The translations under genes and the position numbers were made by a program. DNA of 64,000 bases from Euborellia annulipes (taxonomy: Eukaryota; Arthropoda; Insecta; Dermaptera; Anisolabididae), in the NCBI GenBank assembly GCA_023213315.1, contig JAKCPI010016435.1, positions 1 through 64,000 of the forward strand, written 5' to 3'. A model generated the notes under the pieces. That model saw only the letters and a program-made list of their open reading frames with translations, searched no databases and was not told the origin of the DNA. Below are positions 53,201-63,829 of the stretch, one piece after another (within the stretch, counting starts at the first letter, position 1; each line of letters begins with the position of its first letter).

Positions 53201-56072
53201 CCACCTCTTTAGAATTGTCGATCTTACAATCGCCATCTTCATTTCTGGGTGGCCTCTTCATTTTCACTCCTACTCATTCCTCTTTTAATCAATTGATCCA
53301 GAAGCCGTTTCCATACTTGATCATCTTCCATTTGCACCAAGTATGTTCTTGTTCCTAAAACCTCCACTACCTTTAAATGTTGTATAGTATTGGTGTAGAC
53401 GACTACACTATACAACAACTTTAGTAAAATTAGCCACCAAATGATACTTATCAGATGATAGTCAAAACACTACTGATTGAACAAGTATCTATTTTTGGTG
53501 GGTAATTTGATTAAAGTGTCTAGAATTTTGAGAATATACTCCAAAATAGACATTTTAACACTGAAAAAGACTGGACGCATAGAGAAAAAATAAAATAAAA
53601 TTTGTATAAGTTATTTCGTTATTTATTGAATTGAAAAGGCTTCATTTATTTTTTCCTATTTTATCTCTAGTTCTAAGCGAGTGTATATTATCTTTTAATA
53701 AAATTATTTTACCTTATAGGTATCGAGGATTTCCTAAAAATTTAAAAAATCTAGCTTTTATGGATTTGTGGAGGCCCCCTGGATTAAAATACCAAACTAT
53801 AAAAGGTAGTTCTACCAACTCATCGGCTATGGTGAAATTAATTGGATCTTCAGTTACTTTTCATCCATCAAGTTCATTATTTCCAAAATCATTATATTCG
53901 TTGGAAAGCTTAACAAGAAGTTTTGTAAGTCATAACTTACCTCGCACTCATTCTGATAGTAGAGATTTAAGGCTTAGAAGAATACATAAAACCAATTCAC
54001 TTCCAACAATAAGTTTCAAGAAAATAAAGAAACATATAGATGATAATAGTGAAGATGAATTAGCAGAAACCAGACCATTAGGTGATGATGATCGGTTGTC
54101 TTCATTTATGCAAATTAAGTTAAAAGTAAAAACTAAAAAACCAAAGGGATTCAAGAATATAAAAGAATATGCAGAGGCAAAATTAGCAGAAGCAATTTCT
54201 AATAGTGAATTGGAGAAAATGAAAAGCAACAGTTTAATATCTGATGTAGAAACCCACATTATTAAAATTAATGAAACTATAGGTAAATTGAAAACAAAAC
54301 ATATAACTAGTTCAGGAGATGGGTCGTTAAGTGATATCAATTCTAAAAAAAGATATCCCACATTTATACCTTATGAAAATAAACAAAATGAAGATAATTT
54401 GGGATTGTTTAATAAAGAAACTATTTCATCCTACCTGAATTGTATTGAAACAAATATTAAAGAAAAAGTTAGTTTACAAACTGAAAGCGATATTTCCAAA
54501 TCACTTACTACCTTAAAGTCAAATCTGTCAGGTCCTGATAAATCTCTTACTCAAGTCAATATGAATGAAGGTGTTATAGATTATGATATTGCAAGAACAC
54601 TTTCCAACTTAAAATCAAGAATTACACTTCAAGAAAAATCTATCACCCATATCCATATGAATGAAAATACTTTTAATAGTAATTCAACTTCTCTAGAACA
54701 GAGTTTGTTAAATAATTTATCAAATGCTAAGTCATCAGTGATTATTATTACTCATTCTTTTACTGACGATCAAAATAAAATTAACTATTCATTAAATAAT
54801 TTGAAGCCAACAAAATCTTACGATTCATTTGAAGGCTTTAATTTGAAAAAAATATTAGATAATCAGAACAATAAAATCATGTCAAGCAAGAGTTATGGAA
54901 ATTGGGATTTAAAGAATTGTTCATTAAATCAACAAATAACACCTCCTTTTGATAAAGATATATATGATGGATCTTGTTCAAGCAAAAGCGAAACGACAGT
55001 ATATAAAATTTCACGGAATAGTGGTTATAAAATTATTGATTTAATGAATAATTTGATTCCTAGTTTTCATAAAATGAAAGAAAAAATTTCATTTATATTT
55101 GAAAAATCAGAAAAAGGCAGTCAGGTGTCTGTAAAACTTGAAGCAATTCCAGAAGAAGCCATCCAATTAAATGAAGAAAATGAAAAAGAGACCAAGATTA
55201 AACAAGAAAGCAATACAAAGCAAGAATTTGAAAAAGAAAAAGATTCTAAGCTAGAAACTCGTCTAGAATCTGAAATAATTAAATCAAATGAAACTCCAAG
55301 TAATAAAACTCAAATTTTAAAAATTTTAGAAGAACAAATAAATAAAGATCAACCAACTACAAAAGATATAACATTGACTGAAAAAACCATTGAAAATGTG
55401 GAAACAATTAATTACAATAATCTTCCTAATTCTCCATTTGATATTTCACCAAAATCTTCAAATTCATCTGTAACATCTGCTTCTTCACCATCAGACATTG
55501 AACGATATTTAATGAAAAAACGTTTTATAAAAAAATGCTGGGATGATTTAGAATTTGATGATAAAGAAAATAAAAAGAGCAAAGAATCATCTAAGAATAA
55601 TATCGATCTAGTTGAAGAACAAATAATTTTCAATATGAAAAATAAGCTTCTTGGAGATACTATTAATTTATTAAAAGCTCTTGATAAAAAGACAGAAGAA
55701 TCTGATTATGATGATCAAATAAGCTTAACTACTTATACGACAGAATCTAGTGACAGTAGTTTATCAGATGAATCATTCAGAAAAAAACTGGTTGAATTTA
55801 GAGAAAAAGTTTCTAATTTCAATGAATTACATTTAAGTGATCAAGCATCTGACTCAAACAGTAGTTTTTCTAGTTCAGGGTATCCTAATTATCTGAATGA
55901 TGATGGATCAAAACCAGGGACATCAACTGCCCCTTCAGGAGGAAATATGACTAGCTCCGAATTACTCCTTCTACAATCTTCTAAATCTTCATTAGAAGAC
56001 ATACATTTGGCATCTCCTCCAAAAATTTCCTCTAATAAACTTAAAAAGCATTTAAAGAAGAAAAGAAAATAG
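47530..56072 (+). CDS. Four-exon host gene, 1734-residue protein of unknown family
   Basis: Proposed join: 47530-50213, 50288-50356, 52215-52313, 53720-56072 (5205 nt including stop). Every junction has GT-AG ends and every intron is phase 2, and the reading frame stays open throughout, which would be unlikely by chance. The protein is rich in Lys, Asn, Ser, Glu and Asp and looks mostly disordered. The central part made by exons 3-4 is more protein-like (KRIKTIEKLVKEIDHTKM, then FPKNLKNLAFMDLWRPPGLK) and probably helical before a short conserved-looking Trp/Pro segment. No signal peptide, membrane segment or enzyme motif is seen, and the C-terminus is very basic (KLKKHLKKKRK). NIGVQ occurs twice, near residues 16 and 876. 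I do not recognise the family. A cytoskeletal or nuclear scaffold role would fit the composition but is a guess. Confidence 0.85.
50288..50356 (+). CDS. Exon 2 of coding sequence (residues 895-918)
   Basis: A 69-nt exon after a 74-nt intron. The acceptor is a T-run plus AG (50286-50287) and the donor is AA/GTAAAT (50357). It encodes MLTKKNNYVCSSRTCTLAQP plus RK, in frame with exon 1. Without splicing it would end at the TAA overlapping the donor, so an alternative short isoform ending here is possible. Confidence 0.75.
50357..52214 (+). other. Intron 2 (1858 bp)
   Basis: Holds two CTGAAGA-type motifs: 50665-50695 (CTGAAGAT ... CCACCTAAAC) and 51920-51943 (CTGAAGA ... CTGAAACG). 51290-51420 is a GC-richer patch (CCTTTGGGGGAGGGGAAGGG, CCCCCCTGAC), perhaps an old transposon end. 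No further exon was seen, although a small one could be missed. Confidence 0.55.
52215..52313 (+). CDS. Exon 3 of coding sequence (residues 918-951)
   Basis: A 99-nt exon between TTTTTAG (acceptor ending 52214) and AAAAT/GTAAGT (donor 52314). It encodes YLEDTVSRFRSVLSSKRIKT and IEKLVKEIDHTK, an amphipathic, probably coiled-coil helix. It is phase 2 on both sides and joins exon 4 in frame to make M951. Confidence 0.82.
52387..52671. mobile_element. hAT-like MITE in intron 3, TIR CATGGGC
   Basis: Begins CATGGGCTTACCCAGG and ends CTGGATACGCCCATG. A perfect 8-bp duplication, ACTATAAC, lies at 52379-52386 and 52672-52679. The interior has GGGGGGCA/TGCCCCCC blocks and is non-coding. It lies ~70 bp after the exon 3 donor. 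Confidence 0.9.
52865..52940. mobile_element. hAT end fragment
   Basis: Ends AAAAAGGTTGGGAACCACTG, the standard right terminus of the CAGTGGTTCCCAACC hAT type. The left end is not visible within the intron. It abuts the target duplication of the next element. Confidence 0.6.
52954..53417 (-). mobile_element. Internally deleted micro-LTR Ty3/gypsy element (464 bp)
   Basis: Flanked by a perfect 5-bp duplication, ACTTT (52949-52953 and 53418-53422). LTR-like ends at 52954-52999 (46 bp) and 53378-53417 (40 bp) both run TGTTGTATAG ... CTATACAACA and are themselves near-palindromic. On the minus strand a purine tract (AGTGGGGAGGAAA) sits immediately before the 3' LTR. The only coding content is the integrase tail. 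The primer-binding site, gag and RT are missing. Terminal repeats this short recall Mag-like elements, which is inference. Confidence 0.75.
53016..53377 (-). pseudogene. Integrase C-terminal remnant in the micro-LTR element
   Basis: The minus-strand frame from ~53375 reads VVEVLGTRTYLVQMEDDQVW and KRLLDQLI, matching the integrase C-terminal tail pattern (E-LG--TY-V---G--W-RH-DQL). Near 53265 the frame changes, and the continuation MKMKRPPRNEDGD ... RRQIKPPDRLNL ends at a stop at 53016. The RxxKPPDRLNL ending is typical of Ty3/gypsy polyproteins. The frame break and missing upstream domains make it a pseudogene. Confidence 0.75.
53720..56072 (+). CDS. Exon 4 of coding sequence (residues 951-1734)
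   Basis: Begins after ACCTTATAG (acceptor ending 53719) and runs to the TAG at 56070-56072. The same frame is open upstream to an ATG at 53631, but those residues (LFFPILSLVLSECILSF) come from the intron's pyrimidine-rich end and would mimic a signal peptide. The exon opens with YRGFPKNLKNLAFMDLWRPP, has Ser/Asp/Asn-rich repeats with LSNLKSRI/LTTLKSNL-like heptads around residues 1220-1280, Glu/Lys-rich 1430-1510, and a basic end. Confidence 0.88.
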
Positions 56073-56395
56073 TTTAAAATAGTCAAATCATTTTTCAATT
56101 CCATTTCTTTAAAAAAATAGATTTTTTATTCATTTAACACTCGATACATCTGAAATATATAATTTTTATTCAAATCAATTAAAATTGCTTTATTTTTTTT
56201 TATTAGTAATTACTTCTTCTTTCATGTAGATTATTATAATCTCAATCTCTCAAAATATTTTTTTAAATATTATTTTAGTTTGATTTTAACAAAAATATAT
56301 TTAAGTTTTCTATAGGTAGATAAAAGTATTAAAAAAAGAAGGGAAACCTCTACTCGAAATAAGTATGGCTCATTGTTAAAGTTGAGTGTTTTTGA

Positions 56396-56401
56396 AATAA
56401 A
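56396..56401 (+). terminator. Candidate polyadenylation signal AATAAA
   Basis: The first canonical AATAAA I find after the stop codon, 324 nt downstream. The intervening sequence is U-rich 3' UTR-like. Cleavage site not determined. Confidence 0.4.
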
Positions 56402-57950
56402 TAGGCTTATTTGATCCTTACGTCCCTTTCAGAGAATGATAAATCACATTAACTTCCTCGCTTTAGTTTTTTTTTTTTTTTTTGGAACGAAGTTCCTTAA
56501 CTCGGCTTACGTAGGGTGAATTGAGAGAAAATGTAACGTAACAAAAACGAGTACGTAACAAAAATGCGTTCCCAGCGCCCGAGCGAAGGCGAGATTAGCC
56601 GAAGTCTTGGCGAGGCCACGCCTACCTTCTCCTTCTCTTTATTTCGTTCTCTCTACCGTAGGCGAGCAAGAGGTTCCAGCGGGCGCAGCTCCCTGGCTAG
56701 ACGGAAAGCCCGCCTAAGGCGTCGACTGTCCCGATTCGTTAATCGGAATAATCGATTATTTTTTTCCATAATCTAACACCCTTAGTCACGGCCGCCGGTT
56801 CCCCCAAAAGTTGTCTATTGTGTTTGGATACGCATTTTAAAAATTCCGTAACTGAAAAAATCTCATGCCCGAGATTAGAAAATCGATCGACCTCTGTACA
56901 GGAAATTAACAGCCTATCTTATTATCGGGAAGAACGATTTTCTCATTATCTATTTAAGACTGAATGCATTTTGATTTAATAGGCCTACAGATTATCATAA
57001 AAAATTTTTAATTAAAAGGAATTACATATTTTATCTATAGATACTGCCCATCTAGCATCTGCTCTCTGCCCCTGTCTTTTTATTAGATACTATTTGAACC
57101 TGGGGGATTTAAGCCATTTTAGTTTATTATAATAGGGATGGTCTAGGGTGGTCTATAGGGAGATCGAACATGAACCTAATGCATTCGATACTCTCTTGAG
57201 CTCTGAAATTTGCTCACCTGACATGGCGTGATACAACAATAATCGAAATGAGGGAGAATTAGAATTTGCCAAGAGTTTTCTAAGACCATTAGGCGCTCCC
57301 CCTTATTGGTTAATTCTAAGCTGGAAGAGGCTAGACACAAACAAATTCATAAAATATCGCTAATAAATTTAGTATTTATAAATTTCTTAATTTTGACATT
57401 TGTTTAATAAAGCGAAATTATTATTTACCGATAATAAACTAAATAAATTGTTATAAAGGCACAACTTGAATGTACCGTGAATCAAATAAATTAAGACATT
57501 TAGCAACTTTATTAGTAAACAGGGCCGCGTGTTCTTGATTAGATTGCGGCTCAGCCATATGTCTTCTATTCATAACATGTTTATAATGTAGCCTATGCAA
57601 GACAAATACGTTGTTATTAGAAATTATAGAAAAATTAAGTAGAGCAATGCAAAATTGAATTATCTTGAATTAAATTAAATTTATGGTCATAGGAAAAATC
57701 AAATGTACATAGATTATGATTATATTAAATAGAACTTTATAGTGATATAGTGTATAACACATTTAGACCCCTTTCCTATTTATTTAAATTGATTGGTAAC
57801 AAATTCAATTGAAATTAAAGAGAGGAATTTAGAAGATGAAAAAGGTCAATTCAGTCCTCGAGAATTTCGAGAATGAACCATGAGTACATATAATAAAATA
57901 ATATATTTATTCTCTCTAGTTGACAATTTTATAATCTCAGACCTCTTGGG
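56402..57950. other. Gene-free stretch with a GC-rich repeat block
   Basis: 56570-56730 is GC-rich and shares GGCGAGCAAGAGGTTCCAGC, GGGCGCAGCTCCCTGGC and AAAGCCCGCC with about 46450-46515. No gene recognised in the remainder. Confidence 0.5.
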
Positions 57951-57981
57951 TTTCGGCCGCTGTGCTGCGTGCCTTCTTCAG
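57951..57981 (-). other. CTGAAGA ... GAAAC motif
   Basis: Minus strand: CTGAAGAAGGCACGCAGCAC, then AGCGGCC and GAAAC. A GGC/GCC stem joins the two blocks. Same signature as at 26181 and 29261, possible Penelope-like remnant. Confidence 0.35.
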
Positions 57982-59021
57982 TGAGATTCAGGTTCTAGAT
58001 AGTGCAAAATATGTGTTTTGTTATTATAAAATATTACGGAATATCAAATGTAAATCACCATATAATTTAGTAAAAAATGCTATAATTTTGAAGATTTTAG
58101 AATTGTTATATCAATCCAAAAATGTTAAAAATTGTGACTAATAAATAAATCCAAAGCAAACTGAAACAAACCCTTTTTGGGTGTGTGTGTAAAATTCACT
58201 AATAAAAAAAATAGTTTACTTTGGATCTTAATAATAGAGAGATAGAGATCTCACCTCTTCTTTTAAGGGATTTGCTTCTCGTCCGGAACAAAATTTTTCA
58301 AAATTATTTTAGAAAAGATAGTGTCTGAATGACCTGAGATGCCGAAAGTTTTTTCATTTTCGATTTGACTGTCAGTCAGATATTCATATAATAAATAAAT
58401 AAAATATAAAATCAGAAGCGCACTACCAGATATGGTAAAAAACAACTTTTAATTATAAAAATATTTTTAAACTTATATATTGATTCTAATGAGAGTGCAT
58501 TCTTGAAATTGACATCCTCTCACAGAGGAGGATTGGCAGCAGAAGCGGTCGAAATCAGTATGATATGAAAGAGAAATAAATATATTTTGCTTTTACTAGA
58601 TTGAAAAGGTCTCATTGACCTCTTCCAAATATATATCTACTATATATAGTGGGTGCGTGCATCTAAAATTTAAATAAACAAAACAAAAAAAATAATTAAA
58701 ATTTTAATGGCAAAATGGTATTTTACCATCTTAAAGACAAATTAAATTTGAACGATTGCAAATATTAATATTAAAAGAACATAAAAAAACGAAATAATTT
58801 TTTTTCTTTAGAGTATACGGTAATATAACTTTGTTGAGAGCGTCAAAGGGGTTCTTGTCGGCCAAGGTCTCATCTGAATTAATTAAAGTTTAAAAAGAAG
58901 ATCCAAAAATAGATTTGAAAATAATTAGAATAATGAACATAGCTAACCATTAAAATAATACGTTCTAAGATAAAGGATTTGGAAAAATAAACAAGAAAAA
59001 GTGACATACGTATTAATATTT
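57982..59021. other. Gene-free stretch
   Basis: AT-rich sequence, no element boundary recognised. Confidence 0.5.
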
Positions 59022-59300
59022 TATTTTTACTTTCTCAAATACGAATTAGAGAAAGAATTGTAATCTTTAAAAAAATCGACCTCGAGATTTTGATGTATCT
59101 CGGCTTTTTAGTCCTCCTTGAGCCAAAAGAAATTTTGGAATTATGCCTGTCCGTGTGTGGGTGTGTCTGTGTGTGACCACCATATCTTAAAAACGCAATC
59201 AATCAGATCGGTGAAATTTGCTAAGTATTTCACTAAAACCTGTGTGAATTTTTAGGGTAAATACGTCAATCTGAAGAAGAACTTTAACTATAAGTTTTTC
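59022..59300 (+). repeat. Distant relative of repeat family A
   Basis: Starts TTTTACTTTCTCAAATACG ... AGAGAAAG, then CGACCTCGAGATTTTGATG and CCTGTCCGTGTGTGGGTGTG, the same order as family A, then diverges into ACCATATCTTAAAAACGCAA, a motif type widespread in arthropod repeats. Probably a sister subfamily. Confidence 0.6.
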
Positions 59301-59389
59301 CAAAAATTTAGAAATTAAAAGTCAATATTCTTCTGCATCGCTGGCCATATAGACTTTAACAATACTCAAATTTATATACGATATATTTG

Positions 59390-59535
59390 TGGGTTCAGGC
59401 ACATTTATTTATACCATTTGGTATCCAAATATTCATCGGACTGTCTGGGATTCGAACCCGCCCACCTGTGTCTCTAAGACAATCAACATTGACGTTTGTC
59501 AACATCTCTAACCTCTCGGCCACTGCTGGAAGAGG
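59390..59535 (-). repeat. tRNA-derived SINE with perfect A and B boxes
   Basis: Minus strand: A box TGGCCGAGAGG (59522-59512) and B box GGTTCGAATCC (59458-59448), both matching consensus, then the family C hairpin (TTTGGATACCAAATGG). GGCCGAGAGGTT is typical of Ser/Leu tRNAs and the box spacing is long. The head does not fold as a complete tRNA. Confidence 0.75.
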
Positions 59536-59997
59536 GGGGAGAAAGAATTATTCATAAACCTTTGATGAGGCTCTAAAATATACAATATAACATGTTATAA
59601 CAACTGAGAGAGAGCGGAAGAAATAGGCCTATATAAATTTGGAAATTCAGAACATTAAAATTTTAATTTAAAATGAATTCGAAGAAAATAAATTAAAAAA
59701 TTGTTTAATCAGATGAGTCATGTGGAAAAATAAGATGAAAAATGTGAATCTTGCTTTTTCGCGTAGGTGTTTGGTTTAAATATTTGCAAAACTGGTGGGA
59801 TGATCTTAACAGGAGATTATAAGATACTATTCACTCATTTGGATAGGCTCTTTCCCTTAAATAAATATCTAGTACAAAAGCAATTTATGAACGTCCCCCG
59901 GTTGTCAATTTAATCCTATATATACCTCTCAATGATGTCAGTAGCCAAAAGGGAAAATTAAAAAAAAAAAAAAACATTCCTTAACAAGCCCCGCTCA

Positions 59998-60132
59998 ATT
60001 ATTTGTATAATGTCTTTTTATATAATGTAATATGTATATGTATATTTTTTATAATGTATATTTTGTAAAACTTTGGATGGCTGAATGGCGGAGGCTAACG
60101 GCCAGAAAAATAAAGAAAAAAAAAAAAAAAAA
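59998..60132 (+). mobile_element. Retroposed LINE 3' end with perfect target duplication
   Basis: 135 bp ending GGCTGAATGGCGGAGGC, AATAAAG and a poly(A) run. The 12-bp duplication AAGCCCCGCTCA lies at 59986-59997 and 60133-60144. A severely 5'-truncated insertion made by target-primed reverse transcription. Same 3' end type as the LINE at 36060-36575. Confidence 0.85.
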
Positions 60133-60144
60133 AAGCCCCGCTCA

Positions 60145-61780
60145 GCCAGGCAACCCGCAACACCCTTGCTTGACTGTCGTCTAATCTTGACAACATATTT
60201 TACTCAATTTTTGAAACACTTCTACATAAGCTAGAGTTCTTAAGTTTTTTAGATAACCCGATAAAAACAAGCAAAAAATTGATCCAGGGATAGCCTACTT
60301 AATTTGAATTTCAAAGCTGAAAAATCAAAATATTTGTTTAACTACTCTATTAGCATTTAGACTGCACCCTTTGCAATCAAACTCACATCTTCTCCACTTG
60401 CTTCCTCTACTAAGTTTTGATGGGTCTGTCTTGATCTATCAGGTTTAAATTTATATATTTTTCCCCTTTAAAGCATAAACATCAGTGGACGGTTCAAGTA
60501 ACACTAGAGCATACAATTTTATTTAGTAGTTTAAGTTCCTAGAGAAATGTAGAAATTTTAATATTTTTGAAGATATTAGTGGTTTTTTTTTTTAAGAATC
60601 TTTTAAATATTGCTGCTTTGTTTATTTTGGAGATAAAATAAATGATTTTTATATTTTACTTTTTATTTTGTTATTGTGGAACGTCTCCGTTTCACCCATT
60701 CCCTTTCGATGAAATTTTTAGAGCAATCGTTAATTCCTCCATTCCTCAGAGTATACTGAAAAACGTAAAACTTAAAACTCTGACGATTGCAATAAGAAAT
60801 AAAAAGTATTAATTTATATAATAAAATAATTATTTTCCTGGCTCATTTATTAAATATCAGGGCTGTTCCTGACGGGTGTGCAATTCGTGCCAGCACGGAG
60901 GCGCAAAAGCCACCTTTAAGGATCCTTTAAATTGTTTAAAAAAATTTTGGATAAATTATAATATGTTAGTCCCATTTGAGAAAGAATGTTTTGCTCTTTC
61001 TAAAAAATATTAAATATATTCCATAGCGAATGGGTAGTGAGTGGCGCATCGAGAAGAGAGGCAGAAGTTGTGTCTCAATTTCTCTTAAATTGGTTTTTCT
61101 TTATCGGGTATTATTAAGATATATTATAACAAAATATTTCTTATAATATTATTAATATTTCGTGAAATATAATTTAATTAATTTAACGATCTTTAAAAAA
61201 ACTTATGGTATTCAGCCTTTTCAGTAGCGTAAAGCCATCTTTCGGTAAATCAAAGGAAAATTCAATATTTATAGAACAGGTGGCGCCATAGGTGGGCGAA
61301 ATGGCGAACTAAAGCCGTTATCTAAATGTCGACAATTCCTGCCATCTTGTGATTAAATGCTCCATTAGCGGTAAATGAGGGAAATTTAAAATTTATTTTT
61401 TATATTAAAGAGAAAATATTTGTTTAGATTATTATATACTCGTAAATTCATAATATTTATTATTCGAATATAAAATCTTTGAATTAATTAATTAATTAAT
61501 TAAGGAGTAAATAAAGGCGACTACAAACGTAAGTGCAAACTTAACAAGGATCCATGTGTAATCTTTTTGTACAAGCAAACTAGGCCTATAAGCTTATTGA
61601 TTAAATTATAATAATTATTTAACTCAATAGTCTAATTGAAAATATCAAATCCTTTCTAAAGGAATAATTTGTATTTATTTCACGTGCTTGAAACTTAGCT
61701 AGTAAAAACTAAATTATAGGTAAATTATTTAAAAATTTTATTCATATTAATTAATATTGAGACTATAATAAAATAATAAT
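60145..61780. other. Gene-free stretch
   Basis: AT-rich. ACAGGTGGCGCCA at 61277-61289 resembles a CTCF core, and a (TTAA)n run lies at ~61487-61502. No gene recognised. Confidence 0.45.
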
Positions 61781-61945
61781 TTGGTGTGAATACTCGCACA
61801 GAACACAACTTTCAATTACTGAAGGTAAAAGAATGTGCTTTGCGCATAAGATTTTTGTGTCGCCTTATATTTAGTCTCCGGCAATACATTATAATTCAAG
61901 ATATTCTGGTGGTGCTTCTGTGGCCATTTTGTCATTATAAAATTG
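61781..61945 (-). repeat. Repeat family A, 3'-end fragment (diverged)
   Basis: TGGTGTGAATACTCGCACAG, AACACAACTTTCAATTACTG, AAGGTAAAAG and TTTTTGTGTCG follow the right-hand hairpin of family A in reverse orientation. An old copy. Confidence 0.65.
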
Positions 61946-63829
61946 AAGAAAAAAACAAGTAGGTCTATCGATGACTTTTAGGGTTCGTTCAATACTCTTG
62001 TTTCTGGTCCAACTTCCTGAAGTTCACCATTACTTGGCCATTGTTTAATTTCGATCTTGGAAGCTATTGTTCGCCTAGCTCCGAACCCCAGTATTTTTCT
62101 TTGACCTATATTTCATTGCTTTTTAATAAAAATAAATTAAAAAAAAAAAAAGTATAAATTCACTTTAAAAACTTTCTGAATTTTCAAAATATTATTAAGG
62201 GGAAATTCTCATAAATTTATAATACACTTGTCTACAATAACAAAGCACTTTTGCCCAAAGAAGTTTTCAACATGGATAAAATGAAACTTTGCGGAAACTA
62301 AACCACCTGTATATTCTTTATTCAACTGCAAAATAAGAAAACTATCCAAGAAAAAAAAATTTGTCACAATCGATTCTTCACTTTCTACCTGTTGATTGTC
62401 TATTATACGTATATTAATATAAATCATTTTATAATATTAAGTTCCTATATTTTTGATCTGTACGTTGTTTTATCTCTAAACAATTTTTTTTATCACAATT
62501 CTATTGATATTATTATGGGAGTTTTTAATTATAGACTACATTTTGTATTAATTATTTATTAAAAAATATAAATTGGCCTACTGTAGAACGTTTTGACTGC
62601 TTATTCTGCAGTGATTTTCAAGTACTGTGCACTCCGACTCATGCGAACTAACCTCTAAGAGACTGTTACGTGCATCTTATATACAACGCCATCTATAGTC
62701 ATTCCTATTAAGTTAGATACAAATTTTCGCGCCATATACACTTATACCTATGAAGTTAGACTCTATTGATGTTCCGCTGGTTGAACCATCTTCTAATTGT
62801 TTGTTCTTTTCAATCTGAAGTGAGCGATGTTTTTCAAATGGAAATGTAATAATAAATATAATATATTCAAAATATTCGTAGCAGTAATGGTTAATAATGA
62901 AAAGGATTAAACAATGAATAGAGATTTAGCTAGAGGAATGTAAATTTTATAGGGTGATAAAAATATAATTATGGGGAGAATAACATATTTAAACAGAAAT
63001 ATGGATTATCGTTTTTGTTTTAATAGTCTTTGCGACATCTTAAGCCATATGGACTTTAAACGATACTTATTTATGTTAATAATTAATAATGGGTTATCAT
63101 AATTTATTAAGGAGACGACCATTTTTTTTTTTTTTTTTTTTGTAAATTTTCCCCGCTTTTTGGCCACATTTTCGATTCATATTAGTAAAATCCGAACATT
63201 TCTTAGATCGATCCGGATGCCAAACCAGGCACATGTTGCCAAATCCGGACTGTCCGAACGAAATCCCGACGTCTGGTAACCTCATTCATAAGGCATTTTG
63301 GGAAATTCAAACCAGGGAGGAGATAAAAAATTATCCCGGACTCTTTCCAGAAAATAAAACTGAAAGCTTATTCTTGAGAACATTACAATGTAACAAAACA
63401 TAGCATTCTTTATGAGGGAAATTTTTTCTTAAAGTGTGAGATAAATTTTTGAAAATTTTTGGGTTTTTTTTATTTTACTTGAGTTTGCAAGAGGAATCTG
63501 ACCCCTTCACCTCCAATGAATACAATGCTGATTGAGAGTAAACCTTTTTAAAATTCCTTTCAGAAAAGATATTGGCATGGCAACTCCTCCTAGAACAGTT
63601 GCCTGGGGGTCCAATAAGCTGGCCGGGAATCGATCTGATCATCATCATGTCATAAGCGCCCCATGCTAATCCACAGCCGCTTCATTTTTCCAATGCGTAG
63701 ACCTACTTAACGTACAAAATAAAAAATGCAACTAATCATGGAAAAATGTTTTTGAAAAAATATAATCTATTAAATAGAACTTTATTTACTTTAGAGATTT
63801 AAAGTACTCTACGTGAATATTGACAAAAA
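61946..63829. other. Gene-free stretch
   Basis: Short ORFs only (e.g. 62209-62427, 63097-63285), none resembling a known protein. T-run at 63122-63141. Nothing else recognised. Confidence 0.5.

Noticed and set aside
53631..53719. ATG at 53631 as the true start of an 813-residue secreted-looking protein
   Set aside because: The hydrophobic N-terminus is encoded by the pyrimidine-rich intron end, and a good acceptor at 53718-53719 joins exon 4 in frame to exon 3.
59390..59535. tRNA-Ser/Leu gene on the minus strand
   Set aside because: Both boxes are perfect, but no acceptor stem closes and the SINE body follows directly.
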